Origin: Brevibacterium sp. W7.2
GTDB taxonomy: Bacteria; Actinomycetota; Actinomycetes; Actinomycetales; Brevibacteriaceae
Direction: 5' to 3'
Length of the DNA stretch: 64,000 nucleotides
Assembly (NCBI RefSeq): GCF_018137945.1
Contig: NZ_CP073089.1
Span: forward strand, 3,224,001-3,288,000
Below, in pieces: positions 49,066-63,481 of the stretch; positions within the stretch are counted from its first letter, which is position 1; each line of letters opens with the position of its first letter. The notes beneath the pieces are model-generated. The model had not been told where the DNA came from and did not search any database. It saw nothing but the letters and a program-made list of their open reading frames with translations. Position numbers and translations under genes: made by a program.

Positions 49066-49189
49066 TATTGCGGCAGTCACTTACTCTCCCACAACCACCA
49101 AGTTGCAGTACCATCAGCATGACATGGGCTTAGCTACCGGGATCGGAACGGTTAACCGGGCGTTTCCCCACCACTATCACCACCGCAAA
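49066..49189 (-). rRNA. rrf: 5S ribosomal RNA (operon 2)
   Basis: Identical in sequence to the 5S at 38968-39091. Ends are estimated from the terminal stem. Confidence 0.92.
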
Positions 49190-49323
49190 ACCAACAAACC
49201 ACCCACACACGTCTCTTGTGTGTGGTAATGGTCCAAGAACCGCACAGCGAACGCGAACACCACAATGTGATCAAATCAAAAACTCGTTAATGTTTCTCCC
49301 GCACACACCAACCCGTTAATGGG

Positions 49324-54356
<5,033 letters not shown>

Positions 54357-54729
54357 AAACTTCTTATTTCAGTGATCCCGGCAAGACAGTCACCACGCCC
54401 ACGGGGGTGGACACGGTGACCCATCCACAACCATGACGGTTGTGTGGTTGTCTTACCAGAAAAAATTTTCTGGCATCACATTGTTCAAACAAACACGCTA
54501 TTGGATTCTCAAACCACAAACACACACCCAACCATCACACGAAATGTTTTCCGCGTGATCAACCGGGGGCATCCACAGGCTGCCCGCACTCACTTCCAAC
54601 CGTGTTGTGACCCACCGCATCAAACCCTTGTTTGTGCTGGTCACACCCGGTGGGGACACCCTTTGACCGTGGTGTTCCCGGTGAGGCGAACGAGATATAA
54701 CTCTAGACCACCGCAGAGGCTGCCCGCAA
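54357..54729 (-). promoter_or_regulatory. rRNA operon 2 promoter and leader
   Basis: On the minus strand TTGCGG (54729-54724), 18 nt, TAGAGT (54705-54700). Sequence identity with operon 1 ends just upstream of TAGAGT, so the -35 and upstream DNA are unique although the -35 core TTGCG is kept. The leader is 11 bp shorter than in operon 1, the change lying near 54420-54440. Confidence 0.75.
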
Positions 54730-54795
54730 CTCGTTGACCCGGATTCGGCCTGTGACAACCGTCACCGCTGAAAACACGCGGGATACGGTGGCCTC

Positions 54796-55797
54796 ATGAG
54801 CGATCCTGCGGAACCACTGGCCCACCCTCCCATCGCGGTCATCGCCGGCGCATCCGGGTTCGTCGGCCGCTCGCTCCTCGGTCCGCTCGAGGAATGGGGC
54901 TACCGGGTGCGCACGATCGGGCGCGGTGCGTCAGCGGACACCACATGGGAGGACCCTGCTGGCATCGCCGCAGCGGTCGATGGAGCCGATCTGCTCATCA
55001 ACCTCGCCGGCCGCAGCGTCGGATGTCGGTACAACGACCGCAACCGGAACGAGATCTGGAACTCCCGCATCCTCACGACCCGAGCACTCCACAACGCAGT
55101 CACCGCCGCCTCGGCGCCGCCGCGACTGTGGATCAACGCGAGCACGGCGACGATCTACCGGCACGCCACCGATCGCCCGCAGACCGAATCGACCGGCGAG
55201 ATCGGGGCGGGCTTCTCCGTCGACGTCGCGACCGGCTGGGAGGCTGAGCTCTTCCGCGGCGATCTGCCGCGCACTCGGCGCGTGGCCGCGCGGATGGCGA
55301 TCGTCCTCGGTGACGGCGCGGCGCTGACCATGCTCGCGACGGCCGCCCGCTTCGGTGCTGGCGGACCTCAGCTCGAGGGCCGCTGGTTCGGGCATCGGCG
55401 CTACCGGGGAATCGGCCCGACCCCGTCGGGACCGACGGTTTGGCGGGGACACGAGCCGACCCATGGTCATCAGCGCTTCAGTTGGATTCACATCGAGGAC
55501 CTCATCGCCGCTATCCGGTTCATCGATGCGCACCCGGAGCTCTCGGGTCCGATCAACCTCGCGAGCCCCGGCGTCTCGGACAACAGGGCACTCATGGCAG
55601 CGCTGCGGCGAGCCGTGCGGATGCCGATCGGGATTCCCGCGCCGCGGTGGCTGCTCGAAACCGGAATGCTCGTCCTCCAGCAGGAGTCCGAACTCGTCCT
55701 CAAGAGCCGGTGGGTGCTGCCCGAGAAGCTCGAAGCCGCCGGCTTCGACTTCCGCTGGACCGACGTCGGGGCCGCAGTGAAGAGTCTGCTGCGCTGA
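54796..55797 (+). CDS. TIGR01777-family NAD-dependent epimerase-like protein
   Basis: A 333-residue short-chain dehydrogenase/epimerase fold protein of the TIGR01777 (YfcH/SulA-like) family. The NAD-binding motif is VIAGASGFVGRSLLG near residue 15; LLINLAGRSVGCRYNDRNR and SRILTTRALHNAV are typical. The C-terminal DUF1731-like region carries PRWLLETGMLVLQQESELVL and KSRWVLPEKLEAAGFDF. The family's reaction is not established. TACGGT (54784-54789) lies 6 nt before the ATG and no ribosome site is visible, suggesting a leaderless mRNA. A second family member fused to a lipid-binding-like domain is at 61945-63345. It is divergent from rRNA operon 2. Confidence 0.9.
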   Translation: MSDPAEPLAHPPIAVIAGASGFVGRSLLGPLEEWGYRVRTIGRGASADTTWEDPAGIAAAVDGADLLINLAGRSVGCRYNDRNRNEIWNSRILTTRALHNAVTAASAPPRLWINASTATIYRHATDRPQTESTGEIGAGFSVDVATGWEAELFRGDLPRTRRVAARMAIVLGDGAALTMLATAARFGAGGPQLEGRWFGHRRYRGIGPTPSGPTVWRGHEPTHGHQRFSWIHIEDLIAAIRFIDAHPELSGPINLASPGVSDNRALMAALRRAVRMPIGIPAPRWLLETGMLVLQQESELVLKSRWVLPEKLEAAGFDFRWTDVGAAVKSLLR

Positions 55798-55824
55798 TGA
55801 CGGGGCGAGGCGATAGCGCTCGAC

Positions 55825-56298
55825 TCAGGGACGCGCTTCCCATTCCGACGGTTCACTGAGGAGGACCTCCCCGAGGGTCGCACGCAGCTCGGCGACGACC
55901 TCGGCGCCGATCCGCTCGTCGAGCCACGCATCGAAGCGATCGATGACCCGCCCGGCGATCTCGACCCCTTTCCACCCCGCCTCGGTCAGGCGCACGAGTC
56001 GCGCCCGCCCGTCGTCCGGGTCGGGCACCACCTCGACATAGCCGAGCCGCTCGAGGTGGCGGACCTGCTCCCCCATCGCCTGCTTCGTCATCCGCGCCCG
56101 CTGCGCAAGCACCGAGGCCCGAGTCCCCTCGGGGTCGATGACGAGGAACAGCGGGGCGTGCGCGGAGCGGATTCCGGTCAGCCCTGCCTCGGCGAGGGCG
56201 TCGTCCAATCCGGCGAGCAGATGCTGTGCGGTCGCGGCGAGCAGGGAGCCGAGCGGCAGCGGCCGATCCTGCAGTGGATTAGTAAGGCTCTTGACCAT
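55825..56298 (-). CDS. MarR-family transcriptional regulator
   Basis: A 157-residue MarR-type regulator. The winged helix-turn-helix reads TRASVLAQRARMTKQAMGEQ, VRHLERLGYVEVVPDPDDGR and ARLVRLTEAG, with the usual wing DPDDGRARLV. The ATG at 56298 has TAGGAGG about 10 nt upstream; the in-frame upstream ATGs at 56343 and 56373 lie in the divergent gene's control region. It is divergent from a small membrane protein gene 73 bp away, which it probably controls. It faces the epimerase gene with 27 bp between the convergent stops. Confidence 0.9.
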   Translation of the reverse strand: MVKSLTNPLQDRPLPLGSLLAATAQHLLAGLDDALAEAGLTGIRSAHAPLFLVIDPEGTRASVLAQRARMTKQAMGEQVRHLERLGYVEVVPDPDDGRARLVRLTEAGWKGVEIAGRVIDRFDAWLDERIGAEVVAELRATLGEVLLSEPSEWEARP

Positions 56299-56371
56299 CT
56301 CAGCGAGACCTCCTAACGTGATAACAGTCAAGCACCTTACCATCTCGGCTGGCATCGGAAGAGGACTGCTC

Positions 56372-56986
56372 ATGGAATCGATGGATCACCCGCGCCTCAT
56401 CGGCGGCTGGATCTGGACCGCGCTCGGACTCGGAGCCCTCGTCTGGGGACTGTTCCTCGGGAGACCGCCGGGACCCGTCGTCATCGCGCTCTCGACCCTG
56501 ACGGTCATCGCCGCCGTGGCCGCGCTGACCGGGCACGCGTGGGCACGGTGGCTCGCCGGACGGCTCCTCGGCGTCGCACTCGGCATCGAGCTCGTCCTCT
56601 CGGTCGCCGATCGCTTCGGAGTCCTCGACGCACCGGGTGAGCCGGGCGTCTCGTGGGGAAGCTGGGGCGCCTTCACGACGTACACCGGGATCCTTCTGCC
56701 GTGGGCACCGGACGCCCTCGTCACAGGCGCGGCCGTCATGGCCACTCTCGCCGAGGTCGGCCTCGGCGTCATGCTCATTCTCGGCCCGCAGTGGCGCTGG
56801 GCCGGCAAACTCACCGCCGGAATGCTTCTGTGCTACCTCATCGCGATGCTCGCCACCGTCGGCTTCGGCGAAGTCGCCCGCTACGGAGTCGTCATCCAGA
56901 TCGGGGCCGCCCTGCTCGTCTCGGCCCGTGGGGCGCGCCCGCGGTCAGCGGATCGCGGTCAGCCGGCGGCCGCCTCGGCGGGATAG
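56372..56986 (+). CDS. Small multi-span membrane protein, probable MarR target
   Basis: A 204-residue protein with about six hydrophobic spans, for instance [18 protein letters not shown] near the start and [15 protein letters not shown] in the second half. The layout recalls DoxX/MauE-like proteins, but no defining motif is present and I leave it unassigned. GGAAGAGGAC lies about 4 nt before the ATG. It is divergent from the MarR gene. Its last 28 bp overlap the end of the convergent trhO gene; the C-terminal tail ([21 protein letters not shown] region) is partly encoded there and is probably not conserved. Confidence 0.72.
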   Translation: MESMDHPRLIGGWIWTALGLGALVWGLFLGRPPGPVVIALSTLTVIAAVAALTGHAWARWLAGRLLGVALGIELVLSVADRFGVLDAPGEPGVSWGSWGAFTTYTGILLPWAPDALVTGAAVMATLAEVGLGVMLILGPQWRWAGKLTAGMLLCYLIAMLATVGFGEVARYGVVIQIGAALLVSARGARPRSADRGQPAAASAG

Positions 56987-57870
56987 GGCGCGGCCACGCA
57001 CTCGGTGCAGCGGGGCTGACGACCGGCCGCGGTGCACTCCGCACACCGCAGATACTGCTTGCGGCAGGCGGGGTCGGCGCAGTTGACGAACTCCGGAGTC
57101 GACTCCCCGCATGCGACGCAGCGGCCGATCGATTCGGCGCCGGCACCGAACTCGACGTGCATGCGCTTGTCGAAGACGTAGAGCGAACCGTCCCAGTACC
57201 CCGAGTTGCCGAACGTCTCGCCGTAGCGGACGATGCCGCCGTCGAGCTGGTAGACCTCGTTGAACCCGCGGTTCCTCATGAGCACGGACAGCACCTCGCA
57301 GCGGATGCCGCCGGTGCAGTAGGTGACGACGGGCCTGTCCTTGAGGTCGTCGTACTTGCCGGATTCGATCTCGGCGATGAAGTCGCGCGTCGTCTCCGTG
57401 TCGGGCACGATCGCGTCCCGGAACTTCCCGATCTGCGCCTCCATCGCGTTGCGTCCGTCGAAGAAGACGACCTCGTCGCCGCGCTCGTCCATGAGCTTGT
57501 GCAGAGCGCCGGGTTTGAGGTGGGTTCCCCCGCCCTGGACGCCGTCGGCAGTCACCGTGATCTCGTCGTCGGTTCCGAACGTCACGAGTTCGGGGCGGAC
57601 CTTGACGCTCAGCCGCGGGAAGTCATCGCCCTGCCCGTTCGACCATTTGATGTCGGCACCCCGGAACGGCTCGTACGACTTCGTCGCCCGCACATAGGCC
57701 TTGACCTCGCCGATGTCACCGCCGAGCGTCGCGTTGATCCCGTGCTCCGAGATGATCACGCGTCCCTTGAGCCCGAGGCTCTCGGCGAGGGTGTGCTGCC
57801 AGAGCCGGACGGCCTCGGGGTCGGGCAGCGGCGTGAAGACATAGAAGAGCACGATCTTGGGAGTGGCCAT
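56959..57870 (-). CDS. trhO: tRNA uridine(34) hydroxylase, rhodanese-type
   Basis: A 303-residue TrhO/YceA protein, which installs the 5-hydroxyl of 5-hydroxyuridine at position 34 of some tRNAs in an oxygen-dependent reaction. Features: an N-terminal acylphosphatase-like domain ([32 protein letters not shown]), a rhodanese domain with the active-site loop [10 protein letters not shown] (Cys185), and a C-terminal Cys-rich segment with CxxC pairs ([19 protein letters not shown]) that may bind zinc. TAGAAT lies 7 nt before the ATG at 57870 and overlaps the alternative ATG at 57879, which favours 57870 and a leaderless mRNA. It is divergent from purL. Confidence 0.92.
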   Translation of the reverse strand: MATPKIVLFYVFTPLPDPEAVRLWQHTLAESLGLKGRVIISEHGINATLGGDIGEVKAYVRATKSYEPFRGADIKWSNGQGDDFPRLSVKVRPELVTFGTDDEITVTADGVQGGGTHLKPGALHKLMDERGDEVVFFDGRNAMEAQIGKFRDAIVPDTETTRDFIAEIESGKYDDLKDRPVVTYCTGGIRCEVLSVLMRNRGFNEVYQLDGGIVRYGETFGNSGYWDGSLYVFDKRMHVEFGAGAESIGRCVACGESTPEFVNCADPACRKQYLRCAECTAAGRQPRCTECVAAPYPAEAAAG

Positions 57871-57877
57871 GGCCCCC

Positions 57878-58062
57878 ATTCTATTTCGCGGCCCGGTTCC
57901 CCTGCCACAGCGGAGGTCGTCACCCTGTCAGCGGACCTCACCGCAGCCGTCTTCGCCGAGGTGGCGCACCGTGACAGCGTCACCGAAGCATGCGTCGATG
58001 CCCTCGCCGAGGCGGCCCCTCCCCCGGGCGGGCGCGCGGGACGAACCCGGCCCGGATAAGAT
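57878..58062. promoter_or_regulatory. Divergent promoters of trhO and purL
   Basis: For trhO, TAGAAT on the minus strand (57883-57878) is a consensus -10. For purL, TAAGAT (58057-58062) puts the transcript start near 58069 and leaves a leader of about 37 nt with AGAGGAC as ribosome site. The open frame reading across the gap is only an upstream extension of purL and has no start signal of its own. Confidence 0.5.
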
Positions 58063-58105
58063 GGACGCTGAGCTCCGTGTCGTACGAAAGGGCCACCCAG
58101 AGGAC

Positions 58106-60472
58106 ATGTCTGAAAACCTCATCTCCGCGAACTCCGAGTCTGCTCGCGCGGACGATGCCCAGGAGGTCGATCAGACCTCGAAGAAGGTCAAGGAGACGGT
58201 CGAGTTCGCCACCGCGAACCCCGACGTCGACCAGCCGTTCGCCGAACTCGGCCTCAAAGCCGACGAATACGCCCGGATCAGGGAGATCCTCGGTCGTCGC
58301 CCCACCTCGGCGGAATTGGCGATGTACTCCGTCATGTGGTCCGAGCACTGCTCGTACAAGTCCTCGAAGGTCCACCTGTCGAAGTTCGGTGACTACGTCA
58401 CCGACGACATGAAGAAGCACCTGCTCGTGGGCATCGGCGAGAACGCCGGCGTCGTCGACATCGGCGACGGCTGGGCGGTGACCTTCAAGGTCGAGTCGCA
58501 CAACCACCCGAGCTACGTCGAACCCCACCAGGGCGCGGCCACCGGCGTCGGCGGCATCGTCCGCGACATCATCTCGATGGGCGCCCGCCCCGTGGCCGTG
58601 ATGGATCAGCTGCGCTTCGGCGCGATCGACCACCCCGACACCTCCCGCGTCGTCCACGGCGTCGTCGCCGGCATCAGCCAGTACGGCAACTCCCTCGGCC
58701 TGCCCAACATCGGCGGCGAGACCGTCTTCGACTCCGTCTACCAGGGCAATCCCCTGGTCAACGCCCTGGCCGTCGGCGTTCTCCGGCACGAGGACATCCG
58801 CCTGGCCAACGCCTCCGGCAAGGGCAACAAGGTCGTCCTCTTCGGCGCCCGCACCGGCGGCGACGGCATCGGCGGAGCCTCGATCCTCGCCTCCGAATCG
58901 TTCGACGACACGAAGCCCTCGAAGCGGCCCGCCGTCCAGGTGGGCGACCCCTTCGCGGAGAAGGTCCTCATCGAATGCTGCCTCGAGCTCTTCCGCGCCG
59001 GCGTCGTCGAGGGCATCCAGGACCTCGGCGCCGCGGGCATCAGCTGCGCGACCTCCGAGCTCGCCTCGAACGGTGACGGCGGCATGCACATCGCCCTCGA
59101 CGACGTGTTGCTGCGCGATGACACCCTCACCCCCGAAGAGATCCTCATGTCCGAGTCGCAGGAGCGGATGATGGCCGTCGTCCGGCCCGACCGCCTCGAC
59201 GACTTCATGAAGATCGTCGAGAAGTGGGATGTCGAGACCTCCGTCCTCGGCGAGGTCACCGACACCGGTCGCCTCATCATCGAATGGCACGGCGACGTCA
59301 TCGTCGATGTGCCCCCGCGCTCGGTCGCCCACGACGGACCCGTCTACAACCGTCCGATGACCGAGCCCTCCTGGACCGCCGAGGTGGCCGCGAACTCCGT
59401 CGAGACCGCCGGCCTGGTCACGCCCACCACCGATGACGAGCTGCGGGCGACCGTGCTCGAGCTCGCGGCCGCGCCGAACCTCGCGTCGAAGGAGTGGATC
59501 ACCACCCAGTACGACCGCTACGTCCAGGGCAACACCGCCCAGGCCTTCCCCGACGACGCCGGCGTCATCCGCGTCGACGAGGAGTCCGGCCTCGGTGTCG
59601 CCATCGCGACGGACGCCAACGGCCGCTACGGCTACCTCGACCCGGCCCGCGGCGCCCAGCTGGCGCTGGCCGAGGCCTACCGCAACGTCGCCACCGCAGG
59701 GGCCATCCCCCGCGCGGTCACCGACTGCCTCAACTTCGGTTCGCCCGAGGACCCGGAGATCATGTGGCAGTTCGCCGCCGCAGTCGAAGGCCTCGCCGAG
59801 GCGTGCCAGGACCTGGGCATCCCCGTGACCGGCGGCAACGTGTCGCTGTACAACCAGACCGGCGGCGTGGCCATCCACCCGACCCCGGTCGTCGGTGTGC
59901 TCGGCGTCTTCGACGACGTCGCCCGTCGCACCCCGAGCGGCTGGAGCGAGCCGGGTCAGACGATCTACCTGCTCGGCACCACAGCGGCCGAACTCGACGG
60001 TTCGGCGTGGGCCGATGTCACAGCCGGCCACCTCGGCGGCGTTCCCCCGCAGTACAAGCCGGAGGCCGAACGCGAACTCGGTGAGATCCTCATCAACTCC
60101 TCGCGCGACGGCATGGTCGATGCCGCCCACGACCTCTCAGAAGGCGGCCTGTCCCAGGCGCTCGTCGAGGCGAGCCTGCGGTTCGACACCGGGGCGCGCA
60201 TCTGGCTCGACGAACTCTGCGAACGCGACGGCATCGACGTCTTCACCGCCCTGTTCTCCGAGTCGACGGCACGGGCGATCGTCGCCGTGCCGCGGTCGGA
60301 GGAGGTCCGGTTCAAGGACATGTGCACCGCCCGCGGCTTCCCGTTCATCCGCATCGGCATGACCGACACGGGCGACGGTGAGCCGCAGCTCGAGCTCGTC
60401 GATCACTTCTCGATCGGTCTGAACGAACTCCGCGACGCGCACGAGAAGACCCTGCCGGAGCACTTCGGCTGA
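58106..60472 (+). CDS. purL: FGAM synthase large subunit PurL (small-type)
   Basis: PurL converts FGAR, ATP and ammonia to FGAM, working with PurS and PurQ. At 788 residues it is the short type that lacks fused PurS and PurQ domains, consistent with the separate purSQ genes at 28.6 kb. Motifs: [50 protein letters not shown], and GGNVSLYN. An N-terminal acidic extension of about 45 residues precedes the conserved region. I chose the ATG at 58106 since the earlier ATG at 58061 overlaps the presumed -10. A strong hairpin follows at 60582. Confidence 0.97.
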   Translation: MSENLISANSESARADDAQEVDQTSKKVKETVEFATANPDVDQPFAELGLKADEYARIREILGRRPTSAELAMYSVMWSEHCSYKSSKVHLSKFGDYVTDDMKKHLLVGIGENAGVVDIGDGWAVTFKVESHNHPSYVEPHQGAATGVGGIVRDIISMGARPVAVMDQLRFGAIDHPDTSRVVHGVVAGISQYGNSLGLPNIGGETVFDSVYQGNPLVNALAVGVLRHEDIRLANASGKGNKVVLFGARTGGDGIGGASILASESFDDTKPSKRPAVQVGDPFAEKVLIECCLELFRAGVVEGIQDLGAAGISCATSELASNGDGGMHIALDDVLLRDDTLTPEEILMSESQERMMAVVRPDRLDDFMKIVEKWDVETSVLGEVTDTGRLIIEWHGDVIVDVPPRSVAHDGPVYNRPMTEPSWTAEVAANSVETAGLVTPTTDDELRATVLELAAAPNLASKEWITTQYDRYVQGNTAQAFPDDAGVIRVDEESGLGVAIATDANGRYGYLDPARGAQLALAEAYRNVATAGAIPRAVTDCLNFGSPEDPEIMWQFAAAVEGLAEACQDLGIPVTGGNVSLYNQTGGVAIHPTPVVGVLGVFDDVARRTPSGWSEPGQTIYLLGTTAAELDGSAWADVTAGHLGGVPPQYKPEAERELGEILINSSRDGMVDAAHDLSEGGLSQALVEASLRFDTGARIWLDELCERDGIDVFTALFSESTARAIVAVPRSEEVRFKDMCTARGFPFIRIGMTDTGDGEPQLELVDHFSIGLNELRDAHEKTLPEHFG

Positions 60473-60476
60473 GGTG

Positions 60477-60581
60477 AGATCGGCAGCGGCCGGCCCGCTG
60501 GGCTGAGCAGGGTTCGGCCCTCTGCGCTGAGCAGCGGCCAGCCCTCTGCGCTGGGCAAGGTTCGGCCTCGGGGCTGAGCAG
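60477..60581. repeat. Degenerate GC-rich tandem repeats after purL
   Basis: Units built on CTCTGCGCTGAGCAG / GGCTGAGCAG / GGTTCGGCC recur four times in about 100 bp (for example CGCTGAGCAGCGGCCAG, then CGCTGGGCAAGGTTCGG). They are imperfect and non-coding on inspection, and lie between the purL stop and its terminator. Confidence 0.6.
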
Positions 60582-60617
60582 CGAAGGAGCCGCGTGGTCA
60601 TCCACGCGGCTCCTTCG
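60582..60617. terminator. Hairpin terminator between purL and convergent membrane-protein gene
   Basis: CGAAGGAGCCGCGTGG (60582-60597) and its exact complement (60602-60617) form a 16-bp stem with loop TCAT, 42 bp before the end of the convergent gene. Confidence 0.88.
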
Positions 60618-60658
60618 TGTCTGCCTGGGACCCTTCCGGGCTCGGCGGCGACTGCTGT

Positions 60659-61891
60659 TCAGTGCCGCGGGCGACGCGGCGGGTCGCCGGCTCCATGCTG
60701 GCCGTCATTCCAGCGGTTGTCGTAGTGTCGGCCGTCCGCGTAGGGCTGACCTGCTGAGTTCGGGCCGGACGTCTGCCGGGAGCCGTAGGCTTCGTGCGCG
60801 CCCGAATACTGCGCGTCATACGGATACTGGGCGCCTTGGTTCGGGGCGCCCGCGTATAGGGCACCCGAATGCTGTCCGCCGTAGTTCGGTGCCCCCGGGG
60901 GCTGACCTCCGTAGTTCGGGGCTCCCGGGTGCTGACCGCCCGAATGCTGTCCGCCCGAGAACTGGTCACCCCAGCTCTGCGCTCCCGGATACTGCGTTCC
61001 CGCGAACTGCGCTCCCGAATACTGACCGCCCGCCGCCGGTCCCGGCTGCAGCCGTCGACGCTCTCCGAGGGCCGGCTGAGCGACGACGGGCACCGACCCG
61101 CCGCGCAGGCGACCGCAGACGTGGAGCAGTCCGAGCGCGGCGAAGAACAGGAGAAGCGAGAGCACCTGCGGGACGATTGCAGCGACGCCGAAGGCCGGTG
61201 CCTGGAGAGTGATGACGTACTGGGTGACGGCGACGACGAAGGCGGAGACGACAGCGAGACCGACGGCGACGAGGTGGACCCACCACGACCGGTTGCGGAC
61301 GATGTTCCAGGCGATGAGCAGAGCGGCGGTCACGACCATCGAGAAGGCGGCGAAGACGAACGAGAACAGCGAGTAGTCCATGTTCATCCGATAGACGTAC
61401 TCCGTGATCAGCCGCGACAGCACCGGCGGCACCGTCATGCCGAGGATGACGGCGACGAGATAGATGCCGCCGCCGATCATCCGTCGCACCCAACTCGTGT
61501 TGCGCACGAGGAGGAAAGCGAGAACCCCGACGAGGCAGGCGATGATGCCGGCGATGAGCACCACCACAGAATAGATCGCGGCGAGATCCGGGAGCCCGTC
61601 CGCGATCGACGTCGAATAGAGGAACGGCAGCATGATGATCGCCGGCAGTCGGTCGATGAGGATCGACACCCAGAACACGATCCGCGCGCGCCATCCGGGG
61701 TCGACGGCGGCCGACGCCGCTGCCGGGCGCTGCCCTCCCTGGGACCACGGCCGCTGCCCTCCCTGGGACCATTGGTCGCCGGGACCTGTTCCGGGCTGAT
61801 GCTCCGGCACGTGACCGGGAACTCCGACATTGCGCACATACGGCTGGCCGCGGTTCTCGGGCGGCATCGGGCCGGGCCACTGCTCACTCAT
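60659..61891 (-). CDS. Membrane protein with Gly/Gln/Tyr-rich repeat tail
   Basis: A 410-residue protein. A cytoplasmic Pro/Gly/Gln-rich N-terminus has a duplicated WSQGGQRP; about six membrane spans follow (IVFWVSILIDRLPAIIMLPF, IYSVVVLIAGIIACLVGVL, and others to about residue 275); the last 130 residues are a low-complexity tail of GGQxSGG, GAPNYGGQ and AQYP-type units, very rich in Gly, Gln, Tyr and His. The membrane part resembles no named transporter to me. Such tails occur on actinobacterial division- and envelope-associated proteins and could drive assembly, but the function is unknown. The start is a clean ATG, and the gene is on its own between purL and the epimerase gene. Confidence 0.75.
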   Translation of the reverse strand: MSEQWPGPMPPENRGQPYVRNVGVPGHVPEHQPGTGPGDQWSQGGQRPWSQGGQRPAAASAAVDPGWRARIVFWVSILIDRLPAIIMLPFLYSTSIADGLPDLAAIYSVVVLIAGIIACLVGVLAFLLVRNTSWVRRMIGGGIYLVAVILGMTVPPVLSRLITEYVYRMNMDYSLFSFVFAAFSMVVTAALLIAWNIVRNRSWWVHLVAVGLAVVSAFVVAVTQYVITLQAPAFGVAAIVPQVLSLLLFFAALGLLHVCGRLRGGSVPVVAQPALGERRRLQPGPAAGGQYSGAQFAGTQYPGAQSWGDQFSGGQHSGGQHPGAPNYGGQPPGAPNYGGQHSGALYAGAPNQGAQYPYDAQYSGAHEAYGSRQTSGPNSAGQPYADGRHYDNRWNDGQHGAGDPPRRPRH

Positions 61892-61944
61892 GCCGCCACT
61901 CTATGCGCACATGGGGTTCCGAGGCGGCAGATCACCGGAAAACT

Positions 61945-63345
61945 CTAGGCCCCGGTGCCGAGCTCCTCGTCGAGGCAGTCGGTGAGCGTGGGCTGCGCGA
62001 ACTGATACCCGGTCTCCTCGAGCTTCGTCGGCATGACCTTCTGGTCGGCGAGCGCAAGCTCCCTGGCGCCGTCGCGTCCGAGGACGAGTTCGGTGACGAA
62101 TCCCGGCGTCGGGATCACCGCGGGGCGGTGCAGGTGGGCGGCGAGCGCCTCGGCGAACTCCTTCTGCGTGACCAGATGCGGGGCCACCGCGTTGACCGGA
62201 CCCCGCACATAGTCGGTCAGCGCCGCATGGACGTAGGACCGGGCAAGGTCATCGAGCGAGACCCACGCCAGCCCCTGATCACCGCTGCCCAGCCGACCCC
62301 CGGCACCGGCGAGATAGAGCGGCGCCTGCACCCTGAGGAACCCGCCGAGGGTGGTCAGCGCGATGCCCGACCGGATCGAGACCCAGCGGATGCCCGCCTC
62401 CTCGACGCTCGCCGCCGCAGCCTCCCAGTCCCGGCACAGCTCGGCGAGGAACCCCTCGCCGAAGGGCGCGGACTCATCGACCGGGCGCTGCGCCTCGGCG
62501 CCGTAGGCCCCGACGGCCGACGCACAGACGAACACCTCCGGCCGCTTCGCCTCCGGCAGCGCCTTCATCGTCTCCGCGAGCAGCATCGTCGAATCGAGGC
62601 GGGAGGAGCGGATCTCCTCCTTGGCCTTCTTCGTGAACCGGGTCGCGATCGACTTCCCGCCGAGGTGGACGACGGCATCGGCCCACGCGAGGTCGCGGGG
62701 GTTGATGATCCCGAGCTCGGGATCCCAGTGCACTTCGTACTCGAACTTCGGGGTCCGCCGGACGAGGAGGCGGACGAAGTGGCCGGCGGTCGAGAACAGC
62801 GCGGCGACCTGCCGACCGACGAGCCCGCTGCCGCCGCCGATGAGGATGTGCTTGGGCGTGCTCGACCGCAGCAGCGGCGCGTTCATCCGCTCGAGGAACG
62901 CGAAGTCCATGAGGAGCCTGCGCTGGCGGGCCTCGAACGTCGCCTGCAGATAGTGGCTCATCGCGCGGTCGATGGTCTCGAACCCCTGGGGCGTCATCGA
63001 GAACTCGATGGTGTCGGAGATCTGCGAGCCGCCGGCCTCCGAGGTGAACTCATGGGTGTGCTTCCACTGGCTCAGCGGACCCTTCATGAGCTCGTCGACG
63101 AAGGAGAAGCGCGAGGGCCCCTCGGAGTGCACCGCGGTGAACGGGCGCCGCACGAGTCCGTAGCTGCCGGGCAGGCTCGCCTTGATCTGGGCGACCGACC
63201 CGGGCGCGAGCGGCGGATAGCCCTCCTCGACGATCTCCTGTGCCCAGTGCGGTGAGACGCGGGTCAGCGCTCCGGGTCGTGCGTGCCAGTCGTATGTGGT
63301 CTCGGCGGCGAGCGGGACTTCCGAGGTCCACTCGAACTTGGTCAT
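61945..63345 (-). CDS. SRPBCC-domain plus TIGR01777 epimerase fusion protein
   Basis: A 466-residue two-domain protein. Residues about 1-150 form an SRPBCC/START-like ligand-binding domain (FEWTSEVPLAAETTYDWHAR, RFSFVDELMKGPLSQWKHTH). Residues about 165-466 are a TIGR01777 epimerase with NAD motif ILIGGGSGLVGRQVA, ADAVVHLGGKSIATRFTKKA and a DUF1731-like ending PTKLEETGYQFAQPTLTDCL. This fusion is common in actinobacteria, its reaction unknown. It is a second family member beside the single-domain protein at 54796. Its start is the ATG at 63345 with AGGAGGG about 6 nt upstream (CCCTCCT on the plus strand). Confidence 0.9.
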   Translation of the reverse strand: MTKFEWTSEVPLAAETTYDWHARPGALTRVSPHWAQEIVEEGYPPLAPGSVAQIKASLPGSYGLVRRPFTAVHSEGPSRFSFVDELMKGPLSQWKHTHEFTSEAGGSQISDTIEFSMTPQGFETIDRAMSHYLQATFEARQRRLLMDFAFLERMNAPLLRSSTPKHILIGGGSGLVGRQVAALFSTAGHFVRLLVRRTPKFEYEVHWDPELGIINPRDLAWADAVVHLGGKSIATRFTKKAKEEIRSSRLDSTMLLAETMKALPEAKRPEVFVCASAVGAYGAEAQRPVDESAPFGEGFLAELCRDWEAAAASVEEAGIRWVSIRSGIALTTLGGFLRVQAPLYLAGAGGRLGSGDQGLAWVSLDDLARSYVHAALTDYVRGPVNAVAPHLVTQKEFAEALAAHLHRPAVIPTPGFVTELVLGRDGARELALADQKVMPTKLEETGYQFAQPTLTDCLDEELGTGA

Positions 63346-63428
63346 GGCTTCCCTCCTGTTCCTTCCGATGATGCCACCCCAAGCTCAAAGTGCGATCCAC
63401 AACGCGCGGAATGGTGAGTGAATGGGAA

Positions 63429-63472
63429 GCGGCCGGCGACCTCACCGTCGCGGCGACGCCATCACCGGCCGC
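63429..63472. terminator. Possible terminator stem after choline-sulfatase gene
   Basis: GCGGCCGG (63429-63436) and CCGGCCGC (63465-63472) are complementary; the 28-nt interior has a further GTCGC/GCGAC pairing. It lies just past the stop of the choline-sulfatase gene on the minus strand. Confidence 0.45.
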
Positions 63473-63481
63473 ATCCCTGCC

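Noticed and set aside
56300..56345. MarR operator palindrome between the divergent genes
   Set aside because: TAAC/GTGATAAC-like sequences are present but I could not find a convincing inverted repeat.
57980..60130. 716-codon open frame antisense to purL
   Set aside because: Shadow of purL with Val/Gly/Asp-rich composition and no ribosome site.
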